Origin: Rhodocyclaceae bacterium
Lineage (GTDB): Bacteria > Pseudomonadota > Gammaproteobacteria > Burkholderiales > Rhodocyclaceae
Assembly: GCA_016718525.1 (NCBI GenBank)
Contig: JADKDD010000001.1
Location: 930,001-994,000 of the forward strand
Direction of reading: 5' to 3'
DNA: 64,000 nucleotides
Under the pieces are notes generated by a model. It worked only from the letters and a program-made list of their open reading frames with translations. It had not been told where the DNA came from and did not search any database. This document shows, one piece after another, positions 1 to 8,579 of the stretch; within the stretch, counting starts at the first letter, position 1; each line of letters starts with the position of its first letter. A program made the translations under genes and the position numbers.

Positions 1-223
1 GCAAATAACCGATGCGAATTCCCGGTAGATGCTGGACTTCGCCGTTGTAATCCTTGTCCTCGTTGGCCATGATCCGCAGCACCGTTGACTTGCCGGATCC
101 GTTTAATCCAAGCAAGCCTATCTTCGCGCCGGGAAAGAACGACAAGGAAATGTCTTTGATGATTTGCCGTTTGGGCGGGACAATTTTGCTCACTTTGAGC
201 ATCGACATTACGTACTGAGCCAT
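1..223 (-). CDS. ettA: Energy-dependent translational throttle protein EttA, N-terminal part
   Basis: ABC-F ATPase that binds the ribosomal E site and gates the first elongation step according to ATP/ADP ratio. Only the first 74 codons are present; the gene runs off the left edge. The N-terminus MAQYVMSMLKVSKIVPPKRQ followed by LSFFPGAKIGLLGLNGSGKS is characteristic of EttA rather than other ABC-F proteins, and the Walker A motif GLNGSGKS lies at residues 39-46. There is no membrane segment. The start ATG is on the minus strand at 221-223. Identity is strong because the N-terminal signature is very conserved; the second ABC domain cannot be checked. Confidence 0.93.
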   Translation of the reverse strand, partial: MAQYVMSMLKVSKIVPPKRQIIKDISLSFFPGAKIGLLGLNGSGKSTVLRIMANEDKDYNGEVQHLPGIRIGYL

Positions 224-339
224 TGAAGTTTTGCCTGATGGGGAAAAGGGGCAGTTTACTTGACGCTGACCCTGTGCAGGGAAGATAGCGCGTTCGAAAT
301 TTGCGCATCACCATTTATCATGGCGACCTGATAACCGCT

Positions 340-1530
340 TTAACCTCGGCGAAGTTGCTTGACCAAAAACCGCCCGGCGTCAATCGCGTTTGCCATATCG
401 GCAGGCAGCGGTGACGGTTCATCGTTCATCAGGCAGGCCAAATGCTCTGCGGCCAGAGGTGCCCAAACGATCCCTCTCGCAGAAAGGCCAAGTAGTGCAT
501 ACAGACCGGGCAGGCGCATCAGATTGGCCTGCGTCGCAAGTCGCGCAGATTTTTTGGTGCATGCAGGAATACCACCTATCAAGGGAAGCCGGTCAGGCGT
601 GGCGGTGCGCAGGGCAACGCGACCCATCAAGGGCTGTGAGCCAAAGATATGCCTATCCAAGTCGGCCTTGGGCAGAATCTCCTGCAGACGCTGCAGGTTA
701 CCGGTCTGCTCGACCGGGCGTAGCGCCTGATCAATGTCATCATTGACAAAGCTGGCACCAAAACTGACGTAGCCATCGTAAGCCGGGGTCAAGTAGCCAT
801 TGCGACATAACACCTGGCCCACGGGCGGCAGTGCATCGGCAGGCAGATAGTTGATTTGGCCGCGAATCACCGTCAGCGGGAGCGCCTGTTCGAGCAGGTT
901 GTTGGCTGCGTGAGCGTTGGCCAGTACCACGTGGTGAGCGGTAGCAACGGGTTGATCATCAGCGTTGTAAGCCGTCCATCTGGTTTCGTCGTATGAGAGG
1001 CGCACCACTGCGGTACGGAAGCTGCAGCGCACAGTATTCTGAAATCGTGCGAGCAGGGCAGTGCAAAGTGTTGCCGGATTAAGCCAGCCACCTTGCGGAA
1101 ACCACCATGCCCCATGACTTAAGGGCTGACCAACCATTTGTTCGGCACACCCGCGCGACAAAAACTGCACATAATCGGGTGGCAGTTTCAATTCTTGTAC
1201 GGTGGCTTGTTGCAAAGCCTCGTGGTCATTGTCACGGGCGATTTGCAGGACGCCGCAAGCGGTCCATTGGCACTCCGGCAACTCGGCCAAACGGTGTAGC
1301 AAATACGTATAACAGGCACGAGAAAAGCGCGCTGCCAGCGCATCGTCCCTTGCCAATTGCGGTCGCACAATACCGGCTGGATTACCCGATGCACCGAGTG
1401 CCGGTGCATCGGCGCTTTCAACAACTTCAATTTGCCAGCCGCGGGCTGCCAGACGTTCTGCAATATTGGCACCGGCTAGTCCGGCTCCAATCACGAGGGC
1501 GGTTTTTGTTTCAGTTGGTGTGGATGACAT
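340..1530 (-). CDS. mnmC: FAD-dependent tRNA cmnm5(s2)U34 oxidoreductase, MnmC C-terminal type
   Basis: FAD-dependent oxidoreductase of the DAO fold matching the C-terminal half of MnmC, which removes the carboxymethyl group from cmnm5(s2)U34 in tRNA wobble positions. The Rossmann motif VIGAGLAGANIAERLAARG is near residue 13, the conserved ASGNPAGIVRPQLARDD stretch follows, and RTATPDRLPLIGG plus GLYALLGLSARGIVWAPLAAE are the C-terminal FAD-binding blocks. The N-terminal methyltransferase half of bifunctional MnmC is absent, and the space up to lysS is too short to hold it. I chose the ATG at 1530, preceded by GGGAG; an in-frame upstream start at 1575 would add 15 residues. A degenerate copy of the window-wide repeat covers the first codons. 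Confidence 0.8.
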   Translation of the reverse strand: MSSTPTETKTALVIGAGLAGANIAERLAARGWQIEVVESADAPALGASGNPAGIVRPQLARDDALAARFSRACYTYLLHRLAELPECQWTACGVLQIARDNDHEALQQATVQELKLPPDYVQFLSRGCAEQMVGQPLSHGAWWFPQGGWLNPATLCTALLARFQNTVRCSFRTAVVRLSYDETRWTAYNADDQPVATAHHVVLANAHAANNLLEQALPLTVIRGQINYLPADALPPVGQVLCRNGYLTPAYDGYVSFGASFVNDDIDQALRPVEQTGNLQRLQEILPKADLDRHIFGSQPLMGRVALRTATPDRLPLIGGIPACTKKSARLATQANLMRLPGLYALLGLSARGIVWAPLAAEHLACLMNDEPSPLPADMANAIDAGRFLVKQLRRG

Positions 1531-1535
1531 GCCGC
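1512..1535 (+). repeat. Degenerate copy of the dispersed palindromic repeat, at mnmC start
   Basis: Reads CAGTTGGTGTGGATGACATG then CCGC, close to the consensus CAGTTGGTGCTG..GACACGCCG with one base missing and two changes. It overlies the first codons of mnmC: on the minus strand it encodes MSSTPTE and contains the chosen ATG. Similar residues (SSAPTD) are encoded by the copy at the start of the UvrD-like helicase gene. Confidence 0.55.
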
Positions 1536-1622
1536 TCCCGGTTCTCGCCGAAGCGGCTGTTCGCATCTGTCTCACTCAGAGAGATAGTGAACGAAACTCC
1601 CCAGTTGGAAGTGGTGTGCAGT

Positions 1623-1672
1623 GTCGGCTTTGCACAGCCGACCCGTTCCTCAGGCGCGAAGCATGCTTCGCG
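1623..1672. other. Two adjacent perfect inverted repeats between lysS and mnmC
   Basis: Positions 1623-1642 form GTCGGCT-6 nt-AGCCGAC, a perfect 7-bp stem. Positions 1655-1672 are the 18-base perfect palindrome CGCGAAGCATGCTTCGCG. Neither has a clear U-run on either strand, so a simple terminator is doubtful. They lie just after the lysS stop codon and 90-140 bp before the mnmC start, both on the minus strand, so processing or attenuation between the two genes is possible. Confidence 0.5.
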
Positions 1673-1697
1673 AATTCCCTGTTCCACCGCCGTCCAG

Positions 1698-3221
1698 TTA
1701 CTCAGGTCGCATTTGCGGAAACAGGATGACATCCCGTATGGATGCCGAATCGGTCAGCAACATGACCAGTCGGTCAATGCCGATACCACAGCCACCCGTG
1801 GGCGGCATGCCATATTCGAGCGCACGGATGAAGTCGGCGTCGTAATACATGGCTTCTTCATCGCCCGCATCCTTGGCCTCGGCTTGTTCCAAAAAGCGGG
1901 CAGCCTGGTCTTCCGGATCGTTGAGCTCAGAAAATCCGTTGGCAATTTCCCTACCTACAATGAAAAGCTCGAAGCGCTCGGTAATTTCCGGATTTGCGTC
2001 ATTGCGACGCGCCAGCGGTGAAACTTCCGCCGGGTAGTCGATGATAAAAGTTGGATCCCATAACTGTGCTTCGGTTGTTTCGTCAAATAGCGCAAGCTGC
2101 AGGCTGCCAAGGCCCATATGCGCTTTGACTTCTACTTTGAATTCGGTGAGCTTGGATTTAAGCCACTCTGCATCATTGAGTTGCTCAAACGAGTATCCGG
2201 GGTTGTACTTGTGAATTGCACCAACAATGGTCAGGCGGGCGAATGGCTGCGACAAGTCCAGGGTGCGACCCTGATAGTTAAAGGTCTCGGCGCCCAAAGC
2301 TTCGCGCGCACTGTGACGCAACAAGCCCTCAGTGAAATCCATCAATTTACGATATTCGGTATAGGCCTCGTAAAACTCCATCATGGTGAATTCTGGATTG
2401 TGCCTCGGCGACAAACCTTCATTGCGAAAGTTGCGGTTAATTTCGAAAACTTTTTCGAAACCGCCAACCACCAAGCGCTTTAAATACAGTTCCGGTGCAA
2501 TTCGCAAGAACAATTCCATATCGAGCGCGTTGTGATGTGTCTTGAATGGCTTCGCCGCCGCACCACCGGGGATGGGATGCATCATCGGCGTCTCAACTTC
2601 CAGGAATCCGTGCTGCATCATGTAGTTGCGAATCGATTGCACCATTCTGCTGCGCGCCGCGAAGGTCTGACGCGTCTGTTCATTGGTGATCAGATCGAGA
2701 TAGCGCTGCCGATATTTTTGTTCGACGTCACTCAAGCCGTGAAACTTTTCCGGCAATGGCCGTAGTGATTTGGTCAGCAGGCGAATGGACGTGCAATTGA
2801 CCGTCAATTCATTGGTCTTGGTTTTGAACAAAACGCCTTCGCATCCAACAATATCACCGATGTCCCAATGCTTGAACTCTTTGTGCACATCTTCGCCCGT
2901 GACATCATTGCTGACGAAGACTTGAAGCCTTCCGGAGACATCCTGAATGGTCGCGAAGCTCGCCTTGCCCATGACGCGTTTGAGCACGATTCGGCCCGCA
3001 ACCTTGACGTCAATCTGTGCCGCATCGAGTTCCTCGCGGGTCTTGTCGGCATAAAGTTCATCGAGCCGATTAGCCAGGTTTTCTCGCGAAAAATCATTAG
3101 GGAAAGATTTTCCCGTAGTACGCCAGGCTTTGAGTTTCTCACGGCGTTCGGCGATCAGGTGATTCTCGGATTTCACAGGGTCGACTGCCTCATCGGGCTG
3201 GGCGGGAGTGTTTGTAGTCAT
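1698..3221 (-). CDS. lysS: Lysyl-tRNA synthetase, class II
   Basis: Charges tRNA-Lys with lysine in the cytoplasm. 507 aa, normal for bacterial LysS. The N-terminal OB-fold anticodon-binding domain is around residues 55-170 (VAGRIVLKRVMGKASFATIQD). The class II catalytic core follows, with motif 2 FRNEGLSPRHNPEFTMMEFY and motif 3 GCGIGIDRLVMLL near the C-terminus. I placed the start at the ATG giving MTTNTPAQPDEAV, 60 codons inside the longest reading frame, because the extra upstream sequence is unlike any LysS N-terminus. It lies 64 bp downstream of prfB on the same strand; prfB-lysS is a common operon. The catalytic residues appear complete. Confidence 0.97.
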   Translation of the reverse strand: MTTNTPAQPDEAVDPVKSENHLIAERREKLKAWRTTGKSFPNDFSRENLANRLDELYADKTREELDAAQIDVKVAGRIVLKRVMGKASFATIQDVSGRLQVFVSNDVTGEDVHKEFKHWDIGDIVGCEGVLFKTKTNELTVNCTSIRLLTKSLRPLPEKFHGLSDVEQKYRQRYLDLITNEQTRQTFAARSRMVQSIRNYMMQHGFLEVETPMMHPIPGGAAAKPFKTHHNALDMELFLRIAPELYLKRLVVGGFEKVFEINRNFRNEGLSPRHNPEFTMMEFYEAYTEYRKLMDFTEGLLRHSAREALGAETFNYQGRTLDLSQPFARLTIVGAIHKYNPGYSFEQLNDAEWLKSKLTEFKVEVKAHMGLGSLQLALFDETTEAQLWDPTFIIDYPAEVSPLARRNDANPEITERFELFIVGREIANGFSELNDPEDQAARFLEQAEAKDAGDEEAMYYDADFIRALEYGMPPTGGCGIGIDRLVMLLTDSASIRDVILFPQMRPE

Positions 3222-3285
3222 GGTCAGATGCGTATCAAACGCAATGATTCCTCGGATAGTGAATATTTTGGCATATGAAAAATTC

Positions 3286-4390
3286 TCAGACGCCTTGTTT
3301 GAGGCTGGCTTCAATAAATTGGTCGAGATCGCCGTCGAGAACACTTTGGGTATTGCCAACTTCAACATTAGTGCGCAAGTCTTTAATGCGTGACTGGTCA
3401 AGCACGTAACTGCGTATCTGGTGGCCCCAACCGATGTCTGTCTTGGCGTCTTCCAACTGCTGTTGCTGCGCCTGACGCTTACGCAGTTCAGCCTCGTACA
3501 AGCGTGACTTCAACATGGCCATCGCTTCCGCTCGATTACGATGTTGCGACCGATCACTCTGGCATTGCACGACGATGTTGGTCGGAACATGGGTAATCCG
3601 GATCGCTGAATCAGTTTTGTTGATGTGCTGTCCACCCGCACCGCTGGCGCGAAAGGTATCAATACGCAAATCGGCGGGATTGATATCGACTTCAATCGAG
3701 TCGTCAACTTCCGGATAGACAAATACTGAAGTAAAACTGGTGTGGCGACGTGCATTGGAGTCGAACGGTGATTTGCGTACCAATCGATGAACTCCTGATT
3801 CGGTTCGCATCGTTCCGTAGGCGTATTCGGCGGTAATTTTCAAGGTTGCACTTTTAAGACCCGCGATATCCCCCGCAGATTCTTCGAGGATTTCAACCGC
3901 AAACCCTTTGCGCTCAGCGTATTTGAGGTACATCCGCAACAACATGGCGGCCCAGTCCTGGGCCTCGGTGCCGCCGGCGCCGGCCTGAATTTCCAGGAAG
4001 CACGCGTTGGGATCAAGCGGATTGTTGAACATGCGACGAAACTCGAGGCTGCCGACTTCTTTTTCCAAGCCGGCAAGATCGCCTTCGACGGAGATCAAGG
4101 TTTCTTCGTCATCCTCGCTCTTGGCCAGTTCAAACAATTCGCGTGCATCAACCAGGTGTTGTGCAATTGAATCCAGGCTCAGCACTACGCCTTCGAGTGC
4201 CTTTCGGTCACGGCCCAAGATCTGGGCACGCTCTGCGTCATCCCATACTTTGGGATCTTCCAGGAGACCGACAATTTCTTCAAGCCGCGATGCCTTGGCA
4301 TCGTAGTCAAAGATACCTCCGCAATTCCTGCTCGCGCGACTTCAGGTCACCGATATGGTTGGATACAGCGTTCAGGCGTTCGGCTTCCAT
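3286..4390 (-). CDS. prfB: Peptide chain release factor 2, with programmed +1 frameshift
   Basis: Recognises UGA and UAA stop codons and triggers peptide release. The gene is read in two frames. A short first frame from the ATG at 4390 (MEAERLNAVSNHIGD...RRYL) ends at an in-frame TGA at 4307-4309. After a +1 shift at CTTTGAC the protein continues DYDAKASRLEEIVG through to 3286. The SPF anticodon-like tripeptide (RKSPFDSNARRH) and the catalytic GGQ loop (RASGAGGQHINKTDSAIRITH region) are present. The start is preceded by AGGA at good spacing. Joined length is about 367 aa, typical for RF2. An annotation starting at 4218 would miss the N-terminal region. Followed by lysS. Confidence 0.96.
4306..4320 (-). 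promoter_or_regulatory. prfB autoregulatory frameshift site
   Basis: On the minus strand the site reads GGAGG (4316-4320), TAT, then CTTTGAC (4312-4306): an internal Shine-Dalgarno-like element, a slippery CUU codon and a UGA stop followed by C. This is the classic RF2 arrangement, in which low RF2 stalls termination at UGA and favours the +1 shift that yields full-length RF2. The spacing matches the known site. Confidence 0.95.
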
Positions 4391-4479
4391 GATTATTCCT
4401 ATCGCGAAACCGAGAATTTTACACCGACAGACCCATCGTCTGCACTGTCACAACGGCTCAACCAGCTGGCACAGCGGCC

Positions 4480-5343
4480 TTAGTCACGACATTCTTGCGC
4501 CGATGTTCTTGAGAAACTTCCGCCGCCGTCGCCCCCCGTGGGAACGATACATATAAAAATTGACAGAACTCCCGCGACACCGGCGATGTCGCGGGGAAAT
4601 GCAGAAAACGGTGAGGCGCGATCAACCACGCTCTTGATGTAGGCGATCTCGGATTCCTGGTCTCCGGAACGCAGAACCTCATAACTCTTGAGTGTGCCGT
4701 CGGAATTCAACAGAATTTGCACCAGCGCCTTACGGTAACCACTCTTGCGGGTTTCCTTCTTTACAAATGCTGCGCTGCGGTTCAGCTTGTTAACAAAAGC
4801 ATCGAAATACATTTCCATACTGAACTTATCGATCGATTTTCGTGCAGGACCCGGACTCGACGCTTCAACATCTGGAGGGCTGCCAGCGCCATCGGGAGGC
4901 GTTTCGGGTTGCCGCGCCGTGGCGAGTGCTTGCGCCGCAAGGTCTTTGCCCTGCTGTGGTTTAGACGCAGGCTTGGCCTCTGCAGCGAGTTCAGTGAGAA
5001 ATTTTTCCATCTCCGAACGTTCAGTTCGGGACCACGTCCGGATTGGCCAGGTCATCGGCGTCGGTGTCGAAGTGGGTGCGGCGGTGAGTACTTGTTGTTT
5101 TGGCTTCTTGTCTGGCGGAACCGGCGGCTTTGGCACCGGTTCTGTCATAGGTTCGGGAGTCTTTGGAGTCGGCCGTTTGGCAAGCGCAACATCCAGTCGC
5201 TGAGGTGCTGAATCGGCCGGGCTACCGCTGCCGGGAGGTGAAATCGAAATGCTGAGAACGACGATATGGATCAGAACCGAAGCTAAATAGGCAATTGTCA
5301 GTGGCGTGTCAACGTGACCTTGGCGGTTTTCCATGGCGCGCAT
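4480..5343 (-). CDS. TonB/TolA-like energy-transducing protein
   Basis: A 287-aa single-pass inner-membrane protein of the TonB/TolA architecture. An N-terminal hydrophobic segment is at residues 15-33 (IAYLASVLIHIVVLSISI). A Pro/Lys-rich spacer follows (TPKTPEPMTEPVPKPPVPP), then a low-complexity Ala/Pro region, and a C-terminal TonB-like fold (YRKALVQILLNSDGTLKSYEVLRSGD) that would contact an outer-membrane partner. No ExbB/ExbD or Tol genes are adjacent, so the partner is unknown. ATG codons at 5343 and 5334 are both possible; neither has a strong ribosome site. It lies between cobA and prfB, all on the minus strand. Confidence 0.7.
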   Translation of the reverse strand: MRAMENRQGHVDTPLTIAYLASVLIHIVVLSISISPPGSGSPADSAPQRLDVALAKRPTPKTPEPMTEPVPKPPVPPDKKPKQQVLTAAPTSTPTPMTWPIRTWSRTERSEMEKFLTELAAEAKPASKPQQGKDLAAQALATARQPETPPDGAGSPPDVEASSPGPARKSIDKFSMEMYFDAFVNKLNRSAAFVKKETRKSGYRKALVQILLNSDGTLKSYEVLRSGDQESEIAYIKSVVDRASPFSAFPRDIAGVAGVLSIFICIVPTGGDGGGSFSRTSAQECRD

Positions 5344-5394
5344 TCTAGTTGCACCATGACCCCGACTGTTAGCTGAAGATGCAACAGCCTGATG

Positions 5395-6189
5395 CTAGTC
5401 AGCCGCTTCGACAATCCATTGAAGTTGCTCATGCAGGAGCACGACTTCGCCGACAATGATCAGGGTCGGAGCGCGCAACCTGGCGGCGGTTGCCAGTTCG
5501 GGCAAGCTTGCCAGGGTACCGGTAACCGTCCGCTGAGTGGGCTGAGTGCCTTGTTGGACAATGGCGGCGGGCCATGAATGCGGCAGCCCATGCGCAATAA
5601 GTTGTTCACATAGATGCGCCAAACCGTGTAATCCCATGTAAATGACCACTGTTTGACGTCGCCGTGCCAGCCCCGGCCAATCAAGATTCATGGTGCCGTC
5701 TTTGAGATGCCCTGTTACAAAAATACAGGCTTGCGCATAGTCACGATGGGTCAATGGAATCCCGGCATAGGCCGCTACTCCAGTGGCTGCAGTAATACCG
5801 GGAATCACTTCAAAACGGACATGACTTGCGCGCAGAGTTTGAACTTCCTCTCCGCCGCGACCAAAGGTGTAGGGGTCACCGCCCTTGAGCCTGACCACGC
5901 ACTTCCCTTGATTTGCGAGACTAACCAGCAAATCATTCAATTGGGTCTGCGGCAGAGCGTGGTTGCCGCGTTCTTTACCCGCATAAATCCTTTCCGCCTT
6001 CGGATTGACCAGGGCCATCACAGGGGCGGATACGAGATGGTCGTATACCAGCACATCGGCCTGTGCTATGAGCCTGGCTGCCTTAAGTGTTAGCAGTTCC
6101 GGATCACCCGGGCCGGCTCCGACCAAATAAACACAGCCGGTTGCCGTGGTCGCAATCCGAGTTTCGATTTCGTGCGGTATCGTCATCAT
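5395..6189 (-). CDS. cobA: Uroporphyrinogen-III C-methyltransferase
   Basis: SAM-dependent enzyme that methylates uroporphyrinogen III at C2 and C7 to precorrin-2, the branch point to siroheme and cobalamin. 264 aa, the size of a stand-alone CobA/SUMT rather than the CysG fusion. Family motifs are visible: VYLVGAGPGDPELLTLKA near residue 20, VVRLKGGDPYTFGRGGEE near 98 and VIPGITAATGVAAYAGIPLTHR near 128. No oxidase/ferrochelatase partner is in the window. Gene symbols cobA and the methylase part of cysG both apply. The 188 bp upstream are shared with the divergent exonuclease gene. Confidence 0.93.
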   Translation of the reverse strand: MMTIPHEIETRIATTATGCVYLVGAGPGDPELLTLKAARLIAQADVLVYDHLVSAPVMALVNPKAERIYAGKERGNHALPQTQLNDLLVSLANQGKCVVRLKGGDPYTFGRGGEEVQTLRASHVRFEVIPGITAATGVAAYAGIPLTHRDYAQACIFVTGHLKDGTMNLDWPGLARRRQTVVIYMGLHGLAHLCEQLIAHGLPHSWPAAIVQQGTQPTQRTVTGTLASLPELATAARLRAPTLIIVGEVVLLHEQLQWIVEAAD

Positions 6190-6377
6190 GGCATGCTACG
6201 ACAGAGTGTAAAAAGTGGTTTGATTTAAAACAAGATCTTAGGTTCGACCATAGATTCTCGGTCAGCAAGATAGCAAAACCAGCTGACTATAATTTGGCAT
6301 GTCCGTTTCGCTGGCTGTCTCGAAATGGGGATCCATTCATGCTGTGTCTTTCATCGACTTCCGGTAACCCCACAAAC

Positions 6378-7166
6378 ATGACTCCTACGCTTGTTTTTGA
6401 TATCGAGACCATCCCGGATGTTGCCGGTCTGCGCCGGTTGCATGATCTGCCGACGACCTTGTCGGACCACGAGGTCGCCGAGTTGGCGTTTCAACGACAG
6501 CGCGCAAAAAACGGCGGTGATTTCCTTCCCCACCATCTACACCGGGTGATTACGATATCTTGTGCGCTACGCAGCGATGATGGATTTCGCGTATGGTCCA
6601 TGGCCGCCCCAAAAGCTGATGAAAAAGAGATCATCCAGCGTTTTTTTGATGGGATCGAGAAATTCACGCCGCAACTGGTTTCGTGGAATGGCGGTGGTTT
6701 TGATCTACCGGCCTTGCATTATCGCGCTCTGATAAATGGCGTTAGTGCTCCCCGCTACTGGGATTTGGGCGAAGGCGACTATCGCGATTCTCGGGATTTC
6801 AAATGGAATAATTACATTAGCCGCTACCATCAAAGGCATCTTGACTTGATGGATGTATTGGCGATGTACCAACCGCGCGCCAATGCACCGTTGGACGATA
6901 TGGCCAAATTGTGTGGCTTCCCCGGCAAACTAGGTATGGATGGCTCCGCCGTTTGGGAGTCGTGGCAGAACGGGCGGGCCGATGAAATTCGCGATTACTG
7001 TGAAACCGATGTAGTGAATACCTATCTGGTTTACTTGCGCTATCAGGTATTTCGCGGTCACCTCAGTGCGGAGGAGGGAGTTGCCGAAATTGCGCTTGTG
7101 CGAAAGGCGCTATCGACGCTTGAGCAGGCTCATTGGGCAGAGTTCATTCAGGCGTGGAATGAGTAA
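6378..7166 (+). CDS. Predicted 3'-5' exonuclease, PolB exonuclease-like
   Basis: A 262-aa stand-alone DEDD exonuclease related to the proofreading domain of family B DNA polymerases. Exo I is LVFDIETIPD at residues 4-13, Exo II is VSWNGGGFDLPAL near residue 108, and Exo III is YCETDVVNTYLVYLRY near residue 207, giving the expected acidic metal ligands. No polymerase domain is present. The chosen ATG places the DxE motif at the usual position; an ATG at 6339 adds 13 residues and has GGGGA at reasonable spacing, so it is a real alternative. A TATAAT box at 6288-6293 could be its -10, but the -35 is poor. The stop overlaps the next start by one base (TAATG). Confidence 0.85.
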   Translation: MTPTLVFDIETIPDVAGLRRLHDLPTTLSDHEVAELAFQRQRAKNGGDFLPHHLHRVITISCALRSDDGFRVWSMAAPKADEKEIIQRFFDGIEKFTPQLVSWNGGGFDLPALHYRALINGVSAPRYWDLGEGDYRDSRDFKWNNYISRYHQRHLDLMDVLAMYQPRANAPLDDMAKLCGFPGKLGMDGSAVWESWQNGRADEIRDYCETDVVNTYLVYLRYQVFRGHLSAEEGVAEIALVRKALSTLEQAHWAEFIQAWNE

Positions 7167-7696
7167 TGCTGATTGATGCCCACCGTTGCAGGCTGCTGGT
7201 GATTGATGTGCAGACTCGACTTTTGCCTGCAATTGCCGATAGTCAATCCGTCCTTGATCAGATTCTTTGGCTGGTTCGTTTGGCGAAAAGATTGGGCGTC
7301 CCGATCTCGGCCAGCGAGCAGTATCCGCAAGGCCTGGGCACAACCCATGCAGATCTGTTGAAAGAATTGCCTGACAACTGCGTGAGCGAGAAGATTCACT
7401 TTTCGTGTGTAGCTGCCGGCATCCTCGGTCAAGCCAATGAGCAGTGGGTCATCTGCGGAATTGAGTCACATGTCTGCGTTTTGCAGACTGCTATTGAGCT
7501 AAAAGGTGCCGGGCACGAAGTTTTTGTCGTCGAAAGCGGCGTGGGTTCGCGGCGCCATGCGGACAAAGTCACTGCATTGGAGCGTATGCGCCAGGCCGGT
7601 ATTGAAATTGTCAGCGCCGAAATGTTCGCTTTTGAATGCCTGCGCACAGCTGGAACGCCATTATTCAGGGAAATCAGCCGAGAATTTCTGCGTTAG
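7166..7696 (+). CDS. Isochorismatase-family cysteine hydrolase
   Basis: A 176-aa protein of the isochorismatase-like fold. The catalytic triad positions are visible: Asp in LLVIDVQTRLLP (residue 14), Lys in VSEKIHFSC and the nucleophile Cys in ESHVCVLQTAIEL. The cis-peptide motif GIESHV precedes it. Members hydrolyse amides or isochorismate; this one resembles YcaC-like proteins of unknown substrate. It overlaps the preceding exonuclease by one base, suggesting translational coupling, but no pathway link between the two is evident. Confidence 0.85.
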   Translation: MLIDAHRCRLLVIDVQTRLLPAIADSQSVLDQILWLVRLAKRLGVPISASEQYPQGLGTTHADLLKELPDNCVSEKIHFSCVAAGILGQANEQWVICGIESHVCVLQTAIELKGAGHEVFVVESGVGSRRHADKVTALERMRQAGIEIVSAEMFAFECLRTAGTPLFREISREFLR

Positions 7697-7729
7697 GGCA
7701 AAACAACAGCGTACGGTCGGTAGTCGGGT

Positions 7730-7753
7730 CGGTCTCTTATCGGGACCAACTGG
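7730..7753 (-). repeat. Degenerate copy of the dispersed palindromic repeat
   Basis: On the minus strand it reads CAGTTGGTCCCGATAAGAGA then CCG, against the copy at 43011 CAGTTGGTGCTGATAAGACG. Most positions agree, with changes in the loop and tail. It is intergenic, downstream of the isochorismatase gene and 77 bp upstream of etfB. Confidence 0.45.
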
Positions 7754-7766
7754 CTTTTTGGCCGTC

Positions 7767-7790
7767 TTTAGCGAGTGGTAATTCGCTAAA
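7767..7790. promoter_or_regulatory. Inverted repeat upstream of etfB
   Basis: TTTAGCGA-8 nt-TCGCTAAA is a perfect 8-bp inverted repeat ending 39 bases before the etfB start, a position suited to an operator. The half-site TTAGCGA also occurs in the palindrome at 17579-17599 but with a different spacer. No regulator is assigned. Confidence 0.35.
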
Positions 7791-7829
7791 ATTGGCACCA
7801 GTTCGAATTTTTAACTCTTGGAGGCTCGT

Positions 7830-8579
7830 GTGAAGATTCTTGTCCCGGTAAAGCGTGTGGTCGATTACAACGTCAAAGTCCGTGTGAAAGGTGACGGTTC
7901 AGGCGTTGAGTTGGCCAATGTCAAAATGTCGATGAACCCATTTGACGAAATTGCAATGGAAGAAGCCGTGCGTCTCCGCGAGGCTGGCATAGCCAGCGAG
8001 GTGATTGCTGTGTCATGCGGCGTTACGGCGTGTCAGGAGACCTTGCGCACAGCGATGGCCATTGGAGCAGACCGTTCCATTTTGGTTGAGACAGACGCTG
8101 AGTTGCAGCCACTTGCGGTTGCCAAATTACTCAAAGCGGTCGCTGACAAGGAAGCTCCCCATTTGCTTATTCTTGGCAAACAAGCCATTGACGACGACGC
8201 CAACCAAACCGGACAAATGCTCGCAGCATTGCTGGGTTGGTCGCAAGCAACTTTTGCGTCCAAGGTAGTGATTGCGGATGGCAAAGCCACAGTGACGCGA
8301 GAAATCGATGGTGGCCTGGAAACGATTGAAGTCACCCTGCCGACAGTGATTACGGCTGACTTGCGACTCAACGAACCACGCTATGCAACGCTACCCAACA
8401 TTATGAAGGCCAAGAAAAAGCCGATGGAAATCGTGAAACCAGCAGACCTCGGCGTTGATGTTACGCCGCGGTTGGTCACAGTCAGCGTCAGCGAGCCGCC
8501 AAAACGAAGCGCAGGAGTCAAGGTGGCTGATGTGGCAACACTGGTGGAAAAACTTAAAAACGAAGCGAAGGTGATCTAA
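7830..8579 (+). CDS. etfB: Electron transfer flavoprotein, beta subunit
   Basis: Beta subunit of the soluble FAD/AMP heterodimer that takes electrons from acyl-CoA dehydrogenases. The N-terminus VKILVPVKRVVDYNVKVRVK, the nucleotide-binding stretch SCGVTACQETLRTAMAIGADRSILV and the ETF-beta signature VTREIDGGLETIEVTLPTVITADLRLNEPRYATLPNIMKAKKK region are typical. I chose the GTG at 7830, because GGAGG sits at 7820-7824 with 5-base spacing; a TTG at 7818 would start inside that ribosome site. It is followed directly by etfA with no gap, so the subunits are made together. Confidence 0.96.
   Translation: MKILVPVKRVVDYNVKVRVKGDGSGVELANVKMSMNPFDEIAMEEAVRLREAGIASEVIAVSCGVTACQETLRTAMAIGADRSILVETDAELQPLAVAKLLKAVADKEAPHLLILGKQAIDDDANQTGQMLAALLGWSQATFASKVVIADGKATVTREIDGGLETIEVTLPTVITADLRLNEPRYATLPNIMKAKKKPMEIVKPADLGVDVTPRLVTVSVSEPPKRSAGVKVADVATLVEKLKNEAKVI

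Noticed and set aside
1107..2021. 304-codon plus-strand frame across mnmC and lysS
   Set aside because: Lies opposite two certain genes; translation is Arg/His rich without domains.
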